Below are positions 36,539 through 48,255 of a stretch of DNA of 64,000 nt, in pieces. The notes beneath the pieces are model-generated. The model ran no database searches. It was not told the origin of the DNA and saw only the letters and a list, made by a program, of their open reading frames with translations. Every line of letters starts with the position of its first letter. The first letter of the stretch is position 1. The stretch is from Daucus carota subsp. sativus (Eukaryota; Streptophyta; Magnoliopsida; Apiales; Apiaceae). Both the position numbers and the translations under genes were made by a program. The stretch spans positions 37,818,689 through 37,882,688 of the forward strand of contig NC_030381.2 in assembly GCF_001625215.2 (NCBI RefSeq), in the 5' to 3' direction.

Positions 36539-36931
36539 GTTATGTTAATACGATAATGATAATGTCTTGTTACACCCATAAAATATTATTTTTCTTATAT
36601 TATTTGTTATTTTTGTGGGGAAAAAATATTTTTAAATATTATTTATTTTATATATTATCTGTATTTTTTAATTTATGACATGTTATCTAAATTTTCACTA
36701 ATGTTTTTTTTGACTGTGTCACGTGTAAATAACCCGGAGGTAGAATCATGTCCTGGGGCCTGGGCCAGTTTCTAAATTAAGAAGTATGGCGTACCAGCAT
36801 TCAGTGTATGATGCACATAATGTGATAATGAGAATGTAATTTTGTCCCATTAAAGACCGAAACTCATGTCCATGCTCGCCTAGGATAGGCACGCCACACA
36901 ACACTTTAGTACTACTTTACCCTTTTTTATA

Positions 36932-37116
36932 TTCCATCCGTTCCAAAATACACGTAATTTTAATTTTTTTCGCGTAATTTTTTTAAAATAAAAATATAGA
37001 TGTTAAATTTTTATTCAGAAATAAAAATTGAAAAATAATATATAGAAGTATATTATTTTTGCATCTCAAATTTCGTGAAAAAAATGAAAGTGACATATAT
37101 TTTGGGACTCAAGAAG
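36932..37116. mobile_element. Stowaway-like MITE, degenerate
   Basis: It starts TTCCATCCGTTCCAAAATA and ends TATTTTGGGACTCAAGAAG, inverse of each other, flanked by TA. The CTCCCTCCGT terminus has decayed. Confidence 0.65.
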
Positions 37117-37819
37117 TATTATTTTATCGAATTCTAATAGGAGATTCTGGGTATGGTGCAATTCGTGCCTGGTGAAATCGAATTTTGTTGCCAAATTTGA
37201 ATTTAATCTTTTTCTCTTAATCACTTCAATTCAAATCGAATTTGTTTGAGTACGTAAGGGTCTATAATTGAAGCCAAACGCATGTTCTAACCATTCAGGT
37301 TCTGATGTTAAAACATTTTGAGTTAAATTGGATTTTGATTCCAGTTCGAGATCATTTTATTGTTAGTATAAAATCCGACCAATTCGTTAAGTTTTTTACT
37401 TTGGCCAGATTTTTGCGATATGAAGTCTAAAGTATTTCCATCGTTCGTGCATCCTGAATTAGTATAAGTTTCACGACATATTACTAATTTTATTAATCTA
37501 TTATGATTATTAATTAATCAACACCAGATACGTAAAGCTATTATGTTGATAATAAAATTATGTGATTCAAATATTGAATTATCGTGAATTATTAATTAAC
37601 CGAAGTTTTACTATGTGTTGAATTTTTTATCTTTGAATTATGTACACAAGTATCCGTATTTCGACTTGCACTCAAAAATTTAAAATTTTGAATTTAAATA
37701 AAATATACATAAACTTAATATAAAAATATGTATCGTTCATACTCTTTGTGATGTTTTTTTACTCAATTTTCCGGGTCTTTGAAAAACTTGTAGTTTGAGT
37801 GTTTCGTAAGAACACAAAG

Positions 37820-38187
37820 GAGCATCTTCAATGAGATTGACTATAATCATTAGCTAAATTAGACATGTGGGATATTATGTAAAAGTTGCTGAAACTGTAA
37901 AATATTTTGCTTCGATGGTATTGATTATATTGATTGACTATAATTTAAAAATAATATGTTATTAATATTTTAATTTATTATAAATAGAATTTATCACTTT
38001 AAAATGGTAATATTTTTAAAGACCTACAGTGGATCGACAAATATTATTATTCATAGATTTGGCTATAATAATAGATAAGTGGTGGTTACAGTTGGAGTGT
38101 CATTTTTTTAAGGCGTTGCCTATAATTTTTATATTTAATATTCTAATTAAATTGTTAGCTGAGGGTTTCACATGATGGGAGATGCTG
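37820..38187. mobile_element. MITE related to the copy at 9113-9480
   Basis: It starts GAGCATCTTCAATGAG, contains ATTATGTAAAAGTTGCTGAA and TTTTGCTTCGATGGTA as in the 9.1 kb copy, and ends GGGAGATGCTG. Its target duplication is no longer clear. Confidence 0.65.
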
Positions 38188-38270
38188 TGAACAAAAATAA
38201 TACTATCTTAGGAAGCAGATCTTTTAAGTCATAGTCACATGTCGAAATTAGAAGTAAAAGTAGTCCTCTT

Positions 38271-38704
38271 ATGTTTGGTTGGGGATAACATGATGGAATA
38301 GAATGAAATGAAATTGTTAAAAATAAATAAAAATAACATCAATATGAGAGAAGTTTAAAAATAAAATAAATATAAAATTATTATGAACAAGAAATTGAAT
38401 ATACAAAAGAATCTGGGTTGCTTGTGAAATTAGGAATGTAGTCTCAGTATAGGTAAAGGATAGTCAGTATTGATTGTGCTTGGTCGGGAAAAATGTAATA
38501 AAATAAGTAAAAATAAATGAAAATAGTAAAGGTAGGAGTATAGGTAAAGGATAGTCAGTATTGATTGAGTGAGTGAACATTGTTATGATAAGATTTGAGA
38601 AGAAAATGAGTACAAGAAGGAAATAAATTTTTGAACATTTATTTATAACGTAGTGTAAATTTCATTTTATTGCTCTCATATTCATTCCCCAACCAAACAT
38701 AACA
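38271..38704. mobile_element. MITE with ATGTTTGGTTGGGG ends
   Basis: The left end ATGTTTGGTTGGGGATAA is inverted at the right as TTCCCCAACCAAACATAACAT. AATGAAATG and its inverse lie inside. It belongs with the elements at 24128 and 62711. An internal word (TATAGGTAAAGGATAGTCAG) is repeated at about 38449 and 38540. Confidence 0.65.
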
Positions 38705-39338
38705 TATAAATATAGAATGCTGTGAATGGAATTGAAAAAAGAACAGAAGTTAAAATCAATTGTTTGTGACTTAATTTAAACTAGTTGAGAAGCCGCGCGT
38801 TTCGGCGGCTTATAAAAATTATATTAATAATTTAATGTTATTATTTGTACAATGCAGTAATTTTGTAGCTATTTATAAAAAGTATATTAATGATTAAAAA
38901 TTAATATTTGTAGGTAATTTTGTATTATAAAAATCTTGATGTAATACCAATACTAATATATAAAATTGCAAAATTGGACTATAATTCATGTTGAAAAAAT
39001 GAAAATAAATTTCTACACGTAATTAACAATTTAAAGCACGAAGAATCTTAATTTTATTTGTGTGTTTTTTTTTGAAAGTAATCATGTTCTTATATTGTCA
39101 CCTTCCTCCAATTTTTTTGGATTAATTGTGCACAAAAACATCTAACTTAAATTCGTGAGATAGGGGTCTATAACTACCCTTACTTGTAACAACCTTTATT
39201 AATATAGTATGAACAGTCTTCACTTAAAAGTTGCTTAAACGGAGCAAACAGATAATGCATGAATAACATTATCCTGTGTACAAAGTAAATCATATAAAAA
39301 TTAACAACAACAAACATTTCTGATGAACAAAACAAATA

Positions 39339-39642
39339 CTCCCTCCGTCCCTATTTATCTGTCCATTTTGGAAGTAAAAATTTGTCCCTATTTATCTGTC
39401 CATTTATACTTTCGAAACTAATTTAATGATAGTTTTTCAAATATATCTCCATAATTTCAATTTTCAAGGCTTGACTTATTTAAAACTTGGTCGAATTCAT
39501 GTTTTCAAGACATAAAATAGGAGTATTCCACCATTTTCAAGATATTGATTAGAGATATTAAATGAAAAAGTTCATACAATCAATTATTCCTTGGTATGTG
39601 TTTTTTTTTCCAAAATGGACAGATAAAAAGGGACGGAGGGAG
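39339..39642. mobile_element. Stowaway MITE
   Basis: 304 bp starting CTCCCTCCGTCCCTATTTAT and ending AAAGGGACGGAGGGAG, flanked by TA. The word TTTGTCCCTATTTATCTGTC is duplicated near the left end. Confidence 0.92.
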
Positions 39643-40464
39643 TATTATAAAAGAATAACCAACAAACATACATCACTAATAGTTAATTTATTGATATCAC
39701 CCATCAATATCATGTAATACTATATTCTCCTCCCTTGTTTGGATTTGTCGACTCCTACGCTAGCGGTCTATAACTACCTTTGCTTGCAATAGCCTTTTTT
39801 TTAATACCGTATAAACAGCCTTCACTTATTGTTGCAGATGAACGGCACCACCAAGTTAGAAATCGAGCAAGAGAACTATCACGAGAGAGAGGTAAGGTTG
39901 TGATATTGAGAGAAAAAGTTGTGTTTAGATGATTCAAAACCCTACAACCTATAGGGGTATTTATAGATGTAGAGAGACTTGTGTGCTACTCTTTATCATA
40001 ATTAAATAATCTGAAATAAAATCAAATTAAAACTTTCACGCTGCTATATTCCATAAATAATCTGAAACAAAATCAGATTCTGAAACTTGCTTCTAATATA
40101 TTCGAAACTAAAAAAAGTAATTCTAATTTTTGATATTTTTCATCCAAAAATTCCAGAAAATTTTAAAAAATAGAACTTAGCGATGTCAGAGGCGCCACTT
40201 ACACGCTCCTCGCTTCTCCTTATATGAGTATATTGATGATTTCATCACATTTCTTACAAAATTATTCACCCCAAATAAAAGATTATAATGCGTTGCACCC
40301 GGGCTAATGCCAAGCAGAAAGATCAGGCTTGGGCATACAGGCTTAGACGCGAGTGGTCCAGTGCTTCCAACATGGGCTACCGTGTGTTTATGGGCCATAT
40401 CAGGCCTTGAACTTGGGTGTCCAAGATTCTATCTAAATGCAGCAGTATATATTATATGTACATA

Positions 40465-41144
40465 CGGGTGTAAATGAGCCGAGCCGAGCCGAGCCGAACT
40501 CTAAAATGCTCGTGTATCGTTTGTTAAAAAATTAGCGAACTCGAGCTTGGATCGAGCCAAAAATATTGTTTGAGTATCGACTCGTTAATGAATAACTCTG
40601 TTCACGAACGGCTCGCGAACCGCTCACGAACATGTCTCACGAGCTATCTCACGAGCTTTTGCTCACGAACCGCTCATTAACATACGCTCACGAACGTGCC
40701 TCACAAATTTTTGCTCACCAACCACTCATTAATTTTGTTCACGAGCTTGTTTAATAAATTTTGCTAATGAGTTAGCTTATGCTCATAAATTTATTTACGA
40801 GCTTGTTTGTTATTTAATTTAATTAAAAAAATAAAAATTCTAACAATATTTTAGTTTATGCTCTAACGAATTATAAATTCATAATAAATCATCCACTAAT
40901 AAAACTCCCACATCCACGAGCCATGTTCGCCAGCTTCACGAACCATGTTCACGAACTCATAATTCGAACTTGTTCGCGAACTATCGAGTCGAACTTTACT
41001 GTGCTCAAGTTCAGCTCGTTTATCAAACGAACCTTAAAATTGTGCTCATATTCGACTCGTTTATGAGTCGAACCGAAGTCGGACCGAGCTTTTTTCGAAC
41101 CGAACACCGAGCGGTTATCGAGCGTATCAACTCATTTACAACCC
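40465..41144. mobile_element. Inverted-ended element rich in GAGCCGAGC and CACGAAC words
   Basis: 680 bp with ends CGGGTGTAAATGAG and CTCATTTACAACCC, inverse apart from one base, flanked by a 12-bp duplication TATATGTACATA (40453-40464 and 41145-41156). The interior is a degenerate array of GAGCCGAGC, GCTCACGAAC and CTCGTTTA words. Related GAGCCGAG-type DNA occurs at about 48995-49085 and 51160-51320. There is no coding capacity, and the superfamily is not certain. Confidence 0.7.
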
Positions 41145-42820
41145 TATATGTACATATGTACAGAGTATGAGAATTGTGGAAATAAAAAACCAAGCAGTGA
41201 AACATTATAGGAAATGTACATTTGGCATTTGGGTTTAGTGTTAGTTTATCATTAATGCGATGTTATCATTACTGCACTCATAATTGTATAAGCTAATTAT
41301 ACTGTTATATGAAAATAACGGTTGTCGATTGTTGACAATGACACACACTTAAAAGCTAAGATGCATGTAAAAATAGAAGTAAAAGAGAATTCCTAGGTCT
41401 CAAAAAATTATCTTTAATTTCTTTTCTTCAAGATTACGTTGGAAATGTTAGAATGGATTCAGTTACATTAATAATAGTATTCACTGCATATATTATGAAA
41501 TAAAAATAATTATTTATTTGTCACGTTATTTGAGAGAAGAATTTGAAATAAAATTTGAAATATACGGAAATAAAATACTGACCAAAGAAGAGAAGGATGA
41601 ATAAATATAAAATAGATAAGTGATTAATATTAATGATGAATTAGAGAGAACAATAAGCAAGCGACAATAGCGTGTAGAGCTGCCATATTTGTGAGGCTTA
41701 CAAATTGAGGAGGTGGTGGAGAAATTGGCAAGAAAATAACATGCAAAGATTACACATTTCACATTTCACATACGTTATACATACAAACGTCAAACGAAGG
41801 ATCGACGCAGCTTCCTTGTTTTGTTCCTTTTCAACAAATCGTATCTATTTTATTTACATTTTTCCATTTTACTAAACTTACATATTATTGTTATCCGGAA
41901 CTTGCCAAGTAAGTATTTACTGTTGTTGTACGCGTACCCGCATTTTGTTCGCCGTTTTCCTCTTATAGCTCATTCGATAACAAAAGGGAATTATATGTTT
42001 TCACAAGAAAAGGAAATACAGTTAAAACTTTCAATTTTATTTAAAATATATCTAGTTCCGATTTCAATCGAAAAACCGAACCCTACATATATTTTTTTTT
42101 CTTTGTCTTTTTATTTCCGAATAATTATACTTCACAAAACAATTATCCGCGTAAGCACGCTCAATCAACCAACCTGACCTGCGAATATGGAAATCGAATC
42201 ACATCGACACCTGGTTATCAATTTATTATCATTTTGTTACTCCGTATATCTTCCACAGGAACAGTATTACAGAAATCGGGAATCGGACATAATCGGTTGA
42301 GCTACCGATTCAGGGATTAATCGAAAATCGGGGATTAATCGGAGTGAAAATCGGATTTATTTTAATATTAATATATTATTTAATATTTAGTTATTATTAT
42401 ATTAGCTATTTAGTAACTAATATATTTACTATATTCATAAACTCTATAATTATTCATATTGAAAGTAATATAGTATTTTAATTTTAATAATTTATTATAT
42501 ATATACTTCGATTAAGAAATATATATAAGGATTAATCGGTTTTCAAAAATCGAATCGGTGGCCGACCTTGAAGAGGAATAATCAGTTAAATCGGGGATTT
42601 TTAGAACACTGCACAGGAAGCATGCGATGAAATTGTTTACTATCCTGTCTCAGTGCTATTTATCTCGAGAATGGGCTTAACACGCATAATTTATAAATCA
42701 TCTTAATTTTTTCAAAATAAAAATTTAAAATTTAAATATTTATTACAAAACATTTAGAAAACAGATCATAAAATTATATTTTATATACACGTCCAAATCA
42801 AAAAATGACACTCCGATTCT

Positions 42821-42827
42821 TATATAA
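42821..42827 (+). promoter_or_regulatory. TATA box of the HSP20-like gene
   Basis: TATATAA lies 123 bases before the start codon and is followed by a pyrimidine-rich leader with CTCATCTCTTTACC. I see no clear cluster of heat shock elements upstream. Confidence 0.6.
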
Positions 42828-42949
42828 CTCACCCACAAATCCCCTCATCTCTTTACCTCCGCATTCTCTCCCACATTCCATTATTCATCTCTACTTGAAC
42901 CAACCAAACAAACCGATACAAAAAATAATTCGAAAATAAAATACAGACG

Positions 42950-43414
42950 ATGAGGGTTCACCCAGCTCCGATTCAAGAACACCGAAACGCGAGATGCCGC
43001 TACAACAAGAAGCAGCTCCGCAGACTCCCCCACATCTTCGCGAAAGTTCTCGAACTCCCCTTCCACTCAAACGCCGACGTTTTGGTCCACGAGACTTCCG
43101 ATTCACTCCGCTTCGTTATCACAACCGAGGACGCCGCCATCGGGGACGACATCAGGGCCCACTCTGTGAATATTCACCCGGGAATCACCAAGATTGTCGT
43201 ACGAGGAGGGGGTGAAGACGTGGAGGACTTGTCGGTGGATGAGCTGGAGCTTGATGTGTGGAGATTCCGGTTGCCGGAGGCGACTTTGCCGGAGATGGCG
43301 AGCGCGGCGTTCAGCGACGGCGAGCTGGTGGTGGTGGTGCCGAAGGGAGAGGAGGTGGAGGAGGTGGAGGAGAGGTGGGGAGAGAGGAGTGGGCAGTTTG
43401 TATTTGTACACTGA
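42950..43414 (+). CDS. HSP20-like (alpha-crystallin domain superfamily) protein
   Basis: An intronless gene of 154 residues, much more GC-rich than its surroundings. Residues about 45-130 show the beta-sandwich pattern of the HSP20/p23 fold: DVLVHETSDSLRFVITTED, then HPGITKIVVRGG, then DVWRFRLPEATLPEMASAAF followed by SDGELVVVVPKG. The last piece is the classic A-x-F-x-x-G-x-L-x-V-x-x-P-K motif near the end of small heat shock proteins. The IXI tail is missing, and the C-terminus is acidic (EEVEEVEERWGE) instead. This puts it among the divergent HSP20-like proteins rather than the canonical cytosolic class I or II. Heat induction is not evident from the promoter. The start is the first ATG after the TATA box. 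Confidence 0.82.
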   Translation: MRVHPAPIQEHRNARCRYNKKQLRRLPHIFAKVLELPFHSNADVLVHETSDSLRFVITTEDAAIGDDIRAHSVNIHPGITKIVVRGGGEDVEDLSVDELELDVWRFRLPEATLPEMASAAFSDGELVVVVPKGEEVEEVEERWGERSGQFVFVH

Positions 43415-45549
43415 TGTTTTATTTGTTGTGTGTGTGTGTGAGTTGTGTTATTTGAGGTTGATTAATAAGTGCCCTCATCTCAACTTGCTTTTTGAGTTTA
43501 ATTCCAGGTTTCTAATTTTCAAACACTTGGTGTTTGTTTATAACAATTTTCATACTTTTTAGTTAGTCGACGGATTTTTATTTATGAATTACTACTATGT
43601 TATTCGGGATTGATCGAAATGTTTATCGTGGATTTGCGATTAATTTGTGATTAGTAAGTGTCCGAAGTGTTGGACTCAAGCAATATATTGAAACTTTTGG
43701 ATGTTTGGATGTCAATTGAAAGATACGAATGTCTAGTGTCCGACACGCTCCTAAACAAATTGAGACGGGGAACTTTCTTCCTGATTTTTGGTCGGTAGCT
43801 ACTTGAGTCTGAACTATCTGTTAAATTAGGCTGTGCTATAAACTAGAAAGGATGAGTTATTGATGAGCAAGACCGGAAATTATATGCAAATCAATATACT
43901 CATAGCTCCTTTCATTCTATCAGCCTGTAGTTTCGAGAATGCTTACCTTGTATGGATACACATTGCAGTAGTTTTCCCCCGAACACAGTACATGTCAATC
44001 CCTTTTTTTTTTCTTCCAGTTTATGCTCCTTTGATTTGCGCTGAGCATGATATACTAGTATTACCAGCTGTGGCAACGTTTCTCTTCGGTTGTGCATAAA
44101 GCCTTAAACTGTTCTACGTATATATGATTGCTAAATATTCAAGAATGCTTCTCTGTTCGAGTTCGAGTTCCAGACATTTCTATAATTCCATGATTCCTAT
44201 TATGAATGATGACAGACATGGATATTCATTTCGGTTATTGCACAAAGGGAACCTGGAGTTGTGTTATTGAAGTCATCTTCGAGATTGTGAAATTGTTGGA
44301 ATTACTTTGTTTCATTATTTACTCTCTTTTATATTCTTGTTTCAAATATAACTTTCAGCTCGAATGATGTTTAGCTAACTATTCTATGCTAATCTCCAAA
44401 CTCGTCTTGCTTAGATCTCCATAGTCGTCAATTTGTGGGGATAGTTTGATGCAACAAGACTTAGACGACGCCTTCAAAGCTCTGACAAGATTAGGTACTC
44501 GCATTCCGATATCTGCTTGCAGGAGCAATACCATCAGTCCATGCCCTTTTGCTTTCAAGGTAACATTTTTTTTCCCACTTAGTGCAAAGTTAATGTTGGA
44601 CCACTTGCAAACTTTACTTAAATACAGGGTGATGGGCACATATTCTACTAGTAGAAGAAGCAGGACTTGCTATTTGACACCACTATAGTGCCATACTCCA
44701 ATTTATAGTGAGGACTTTGGATCAAAGGTCTGCTTTCTTTTTCGAAAGTTGATGTCTCCCATCATTTTCCTGACAAAGATTGACGTTGAGAAAATGATGT
44801 TCTGGTGTTCTCTATCTTTTTATGTGCTTGTTCTCCATGGGATAATCAGTCAGCACCAATTTCAAAAGTTTTACGTGATTTTGATGTGGTTGTTGCTGTC
44901 AATTCAATACAAAGGCACACTGAGCTTTTTCAAGTTAAAGTCGAGGTTGTAGTTCTGGACTTCATATCTGTACATAGTTCTGTGAAAAATTGTAAAAAAA
45001 ATCAGTGGCATTCAGCAGGTTGATTCTTGTAACCGGACATTGTTTGCAATGGACGATAAAATGGTATGGTAGAAGTTTGTTTTACCATAGCATTACAAGA
45101 TCCGGACTATGCCCATTACTTTTACAGTAGCGATATACAAACTGCAGTTACAATAGGTCTATCTGTCTGAATGAATTCCGAATTAGATAACAGCTACAAT
45201 GAATATCTCCGCAAATTGATCTAGAAACGAAGTGTGTTGATGAATATCGGAAATTTAAGTATTACTGATAGTGATCTGAAACTTGAGTGTATTTGAGCCT
45301 TTTGCATGCAGAAAAATTATCCTCGGTTATATAAGAAGTTTAGACCCCTTATGACTGAGTACCTATTTTTACAATATCCAAGAGATATGAACCAGACAAA
45401 TTATATTGCTTGTTCAACTATTTTTGGATCATTTTGTAGATCTCCTCTTTACCAAACAATCTCTTATCTTCTCCCTGATCATATAACTATTCAAACTCAT
45501 CGTTTCGAATTTACCATTGCAGTTACAGTTCCTCCTTGAAAACAAAGAA
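43415..45549. other. 3' UTR of the HSP20-like gene and unassigned region
   Basis: No complete gene could be built. Two stretches look protein-like on the plus strand: 44448-44559 (QQDLDDAFKALTRLGTRIPI..., ending at AAG/GTAACA) and 44835-44945 (SAPISKVLRDFDVVVAVNSI...). I recognise neither, and they do not join to each other or to the next gene in an obvious frame. An acceptor (ACCATTGCAG, ending at 45522) precedes the seed maturation gene and may close a leader intron. GCATGCAG, an RY-like seed motif, lies at 45304. Confidence 0.35.
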
Positions 45550-47178
45550 ATGAGCCAACAACAGCCACAAAGGCCTCAATATGATGCTTCACAAGATATG
45601 GCATCTGATGAAGCATCCGCCATGCAGTCTGCGGCCATCAGGAACGCTAATGCAGCAGGTGGTCTACATGTTATTGCAGGGTCAGTTGGAGGACAGGTGC
45701 ATGATTTTATTCTGAAATTGAAAAACTCGGGATTTTGTGGATTTAATCTTGAAACATTTGTTTCAACGTATTTAATTTATGAACGCTGAGATTAATGTGC
45801 AATTCTCTTGCTGCATAATTCTCAGATGGTTCCTAGGATATCTTCAACTATGTTGGCTTCTATGCAAATCATTATTTATTTTCTTAAAAAAGAAAAAAAA
45901 AAGGTAGAAGAGGCGAACATCATTCATCAAAAAACTTCAGCTAGCTTTTAGGAACATCCAACTTAAACATAGTATATGTAGGAACAAGAGGCCCGAACAA
46001 AGCTATGAGCGGCTCTGTTTGCAGAACAATAAACAACTAAAACATTTGATCATGCACAAAATCGTGTACAATCTTCAGTACACTATGATCACAGTAAGCA
46101 CCACCATCGACCACAATGCTTTATTGATCCAGCTAAACCCCTTTCGACAATTATGACCATTTGCCTCCACTGGCTTATGAATAATTGAGCCGTCCTAAGA
46201 GTCTCCTTCCCCGAGGTCTGGACAATCTCGGACTACAATTTTGCAACCATGGCAATCGTTCCTTCAACAAAGTTGTATCAACATTGATCTTTGTGGTTTC
46301 CAGTTGAGGCATAACCAATTTTCAGCCCTATTATGTAAAGAACCCGAAGGTTGGGCATTATCATATTGTTCAAGGTGCATCTGTGCTGAAACAAATGCAT
46401 TCTCAACTATTAACACTTTCTATTGCAGACCTAACTATTAAACAAGTTGGTTTAGGTGTTCAAATTTCCGTACATGGCTGGGAAGTTTTTGATCAACTAT
46501 AGTGAATATCTAGTTCCTGTCCGATTGGCTAGATTTTTTTTAATTGCCTGAGAAGTCTTTAGGTTTGAATGTAGGCAGTTGAAGAAGATGCTAATATGTC
46601 ACCTGGTATTGGGTCTAAAGATGGTGACACAATAACTATTGGGGAAGCTTTGGAGGCAACAGCTCTGTCAGAAGCCGGGGACAAACCAGTGGAGATCAGC
46701 GATGCAGCTGCAATACAGGCTGCTGAGGTCAGAGCCACCGGAAGCAGCCAAATTATTCCTGGCGGTGTAGCTGCCACAGCCCAATCAGCAGCTAATATGA
46801 ACTCGAGGACCACGGATGATGCAAACAAGACCACGCTTGGCGATGTCTTGGCAGTACGTACAATATTGCATCTTAATTTTGCTTGATTTATTAGCTTTTT
46901 ACGAGTGTAGTGTCATACTGGCATTGTCAATATGTGTTCTGACATTATCAGATTACATTAAAATTATAGATGATCTTGAATTTCATCAAATTTAATCTGC
47001 GTGTGTATGGCTTTAGGATGCAAGTCTGAAACTACCAGATGATCAGCCAGTGAAAGCGGAAGATGCAGATCGAGTGATTGGTGCGGAGCTGAGAAATGAC
47101 CCTGGATTGACAGTGCATCCCGGTGGAGTGGCTACATCAATGGCGGCTGCTGCTGAACTCAACAAAAAAATGCAGTAG
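45550..47178 (+). CDS. Seed maturation protein (LEA, SMP family)
   Basis: Three exons, 45550-45696, 46575-46853 and 47017-47178, all phase 0, give 195 residues. The start MSQQQPQRPQ is the SMP/LEA_5-type N-terminus. The SMP domain recurs three times: DEASAMQSAAIRNANAAGG; then ITIGEALEATALSEAGDKPV followed by AAAIQAAEVRATGSSQIIPG; then PVKAEDADRVIGAELRNDPG followed by HPGGVATSMAAAAELNKKMQ. These alanine- and glycine-rich hydrophilic proteins accumulate in late seed development under ABA and ABI3 control and protect cells in desiccation. Exon 2 could also begin five bases later, but only 46575 keeps the frame. Intron 1 carries a reversed LINE fragment. The protein resembles the D-34/ECP31 group but is on the short side. 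Confidence 0.93.
45981..46311 (-). mobile_element. LINE remnant (RNase H-like domain) in intron 1 of the SMP gene
   Basis: Read on the minus strand, the piece begins KINVDTTL near 46311 and ends NRAAHSFVRASCSYI near 45981, with stops and frameshifts between. These are the first beta strand and the last helix of the RNase H domain at the C-terminus of plant non-LTR retrotransposon ORF2. It is a decayed fragment. Confidence 0.55.
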
Positions 47179-48255
47179 ATGGGATTAATTTGCTGGATAC
47201 ATTTTTTTCAGACATAGCCACACAAATAAATAAAAATCATGTTAGATCGTCGCGCTGGAATAACATTGTGTATCCAGAACAATGTAGTAAAACCATTTTT
47301 AAATTAGAGCCGATTCCATTGAAACGTTTCAATCACTTACAGATTCGATAAATTTTACATAATATTTTACATGTTCAGTTTAGCCGACCATTTTTAACCA
47401 ACACTGTTGGAGGTGCTCTTATTTGTGCTTTGTACGATAGTATCTGAACCCTGAGTTGTACAACACTATTGATATCTATAACTATATGTAATCTTTGTAA
47501 TGCTAGTGGCTCAAATCAACCGATGTTTCATTATCATATGGCCACAGGAGGTTCTTAATTATATAAATACAGTCGAAAAAGCTAAGAGAATGTACAAGGA
47601 CTGGGCTGAAAATGAAAGCAGAGTTGTGTACAGGGTTGCCCACCATGTGAATCATTGAGTGAGGTGTTTTGGGAGTTTGTTAGATTGGTTGGAGGACCAT
47701 CTCTGTTACTTAGCCACAAGCTATTCAATCCCCTTCAGTTTCTCCATTATGGCTTTCTTTCACTACAAAACATATGTTTACCAACACTTCATTACCATTT
47801 ATGTAATATATGTCTTTGTGTTTATTAATGTAATTATTATGATTTTCTAACAACTTAGGTGATCGACCAGAAAAAATTAAATTTAACATCGAAACACCTA
47901 CATCACGATTCACGGGTCAGTATGATGAGCACCCATAACGACCTCAAACAACGATCAACACCTATAATAACCTCGAAGGACCCCATGATTCCATGATTTC
48001 AAATAACGATCAACACCTGCAATGATTTCTCATGACCCCGTACCCCTCAGCAACAATTTTTAATCAGTTATTAATTCTTTTGAGAGGGTTACATATCTTT
48101 GCACTTCCATGTACAAATTGAATTGGCTTTTCAAGACTTTTGCATATACCTAAACTAACACAAAGTACCAAGCCCCCCCTCACCATACAACTTTCTCATG
48201 TAAACCTTTCTCCTACTACCACACTAGCTAGAAGTATCCGAACCTCAAATTCGAA
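47179..48255. other. 3' UTR of the SMP gene and spacer
   Basis: Besides a half MITE at 47283-47418 I see no gene. A short tandem pattern with ACGATCAACACCTATAATAA / ACGATCAACACCTGCAATGA lies at about 47949-48025. The last 150 bases before 48256 should be the promoter and leader of the OVATE gene. Confidence 0.5.
47283..47418. mobile_element. Half copy of the GAGCATCTCCAAC MITE
   Basis: Read on the minus strand it begins GAGCACCTCCAACAGTGTTGG, then AAAAATGGTCGGCTAAA and TGTAAAATATTATGTAAAAT, matching the first 130 bases of the element at 9113. The other half is absent or unrecognisable. Confidence 0.6.

Larger units (their letters stand above)
37117..42820. other. Gene-free repeat-rich interval
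   Basis: No gene is visible. Apart from the elements listed separately, it holds two diverged direct copies of a 70-base word (GGTCTATAACTACC ... CTTCACTTA ... GTTGC) at about 39168 and 39766. The part 39.76-40.44 kb resembles an LTR read on the minus strand, with TATAAATACCCCTATAGG. A run of GATTAATCGG-type words lies at 42.28-42.60 kb. A long ORF at 41.8-42.2 kb is hydrophobic low-complexity and probably random. Confidence 0.5.

Noticed and set aside
36288-36678. ORFs with long isoleucine or leucine runs
   Set aside because: The runs are translations of the (ATT)18 microsatellite; the flanking codons show no family resemblance.
41821-42177. 118-codon hydrophobic ORF
   Set aside because: Phe/Leu/Ile-rich translation of AT-rich DNA with no domain or promoter context.
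42994-43562. Arginine-rich and glycine-rich ORFs overlapping the HSP20-like gene
   Set aside because: They are alternative frames of a GC-rich coding sequence; the HSP20 motif lies in the frame at 42950.
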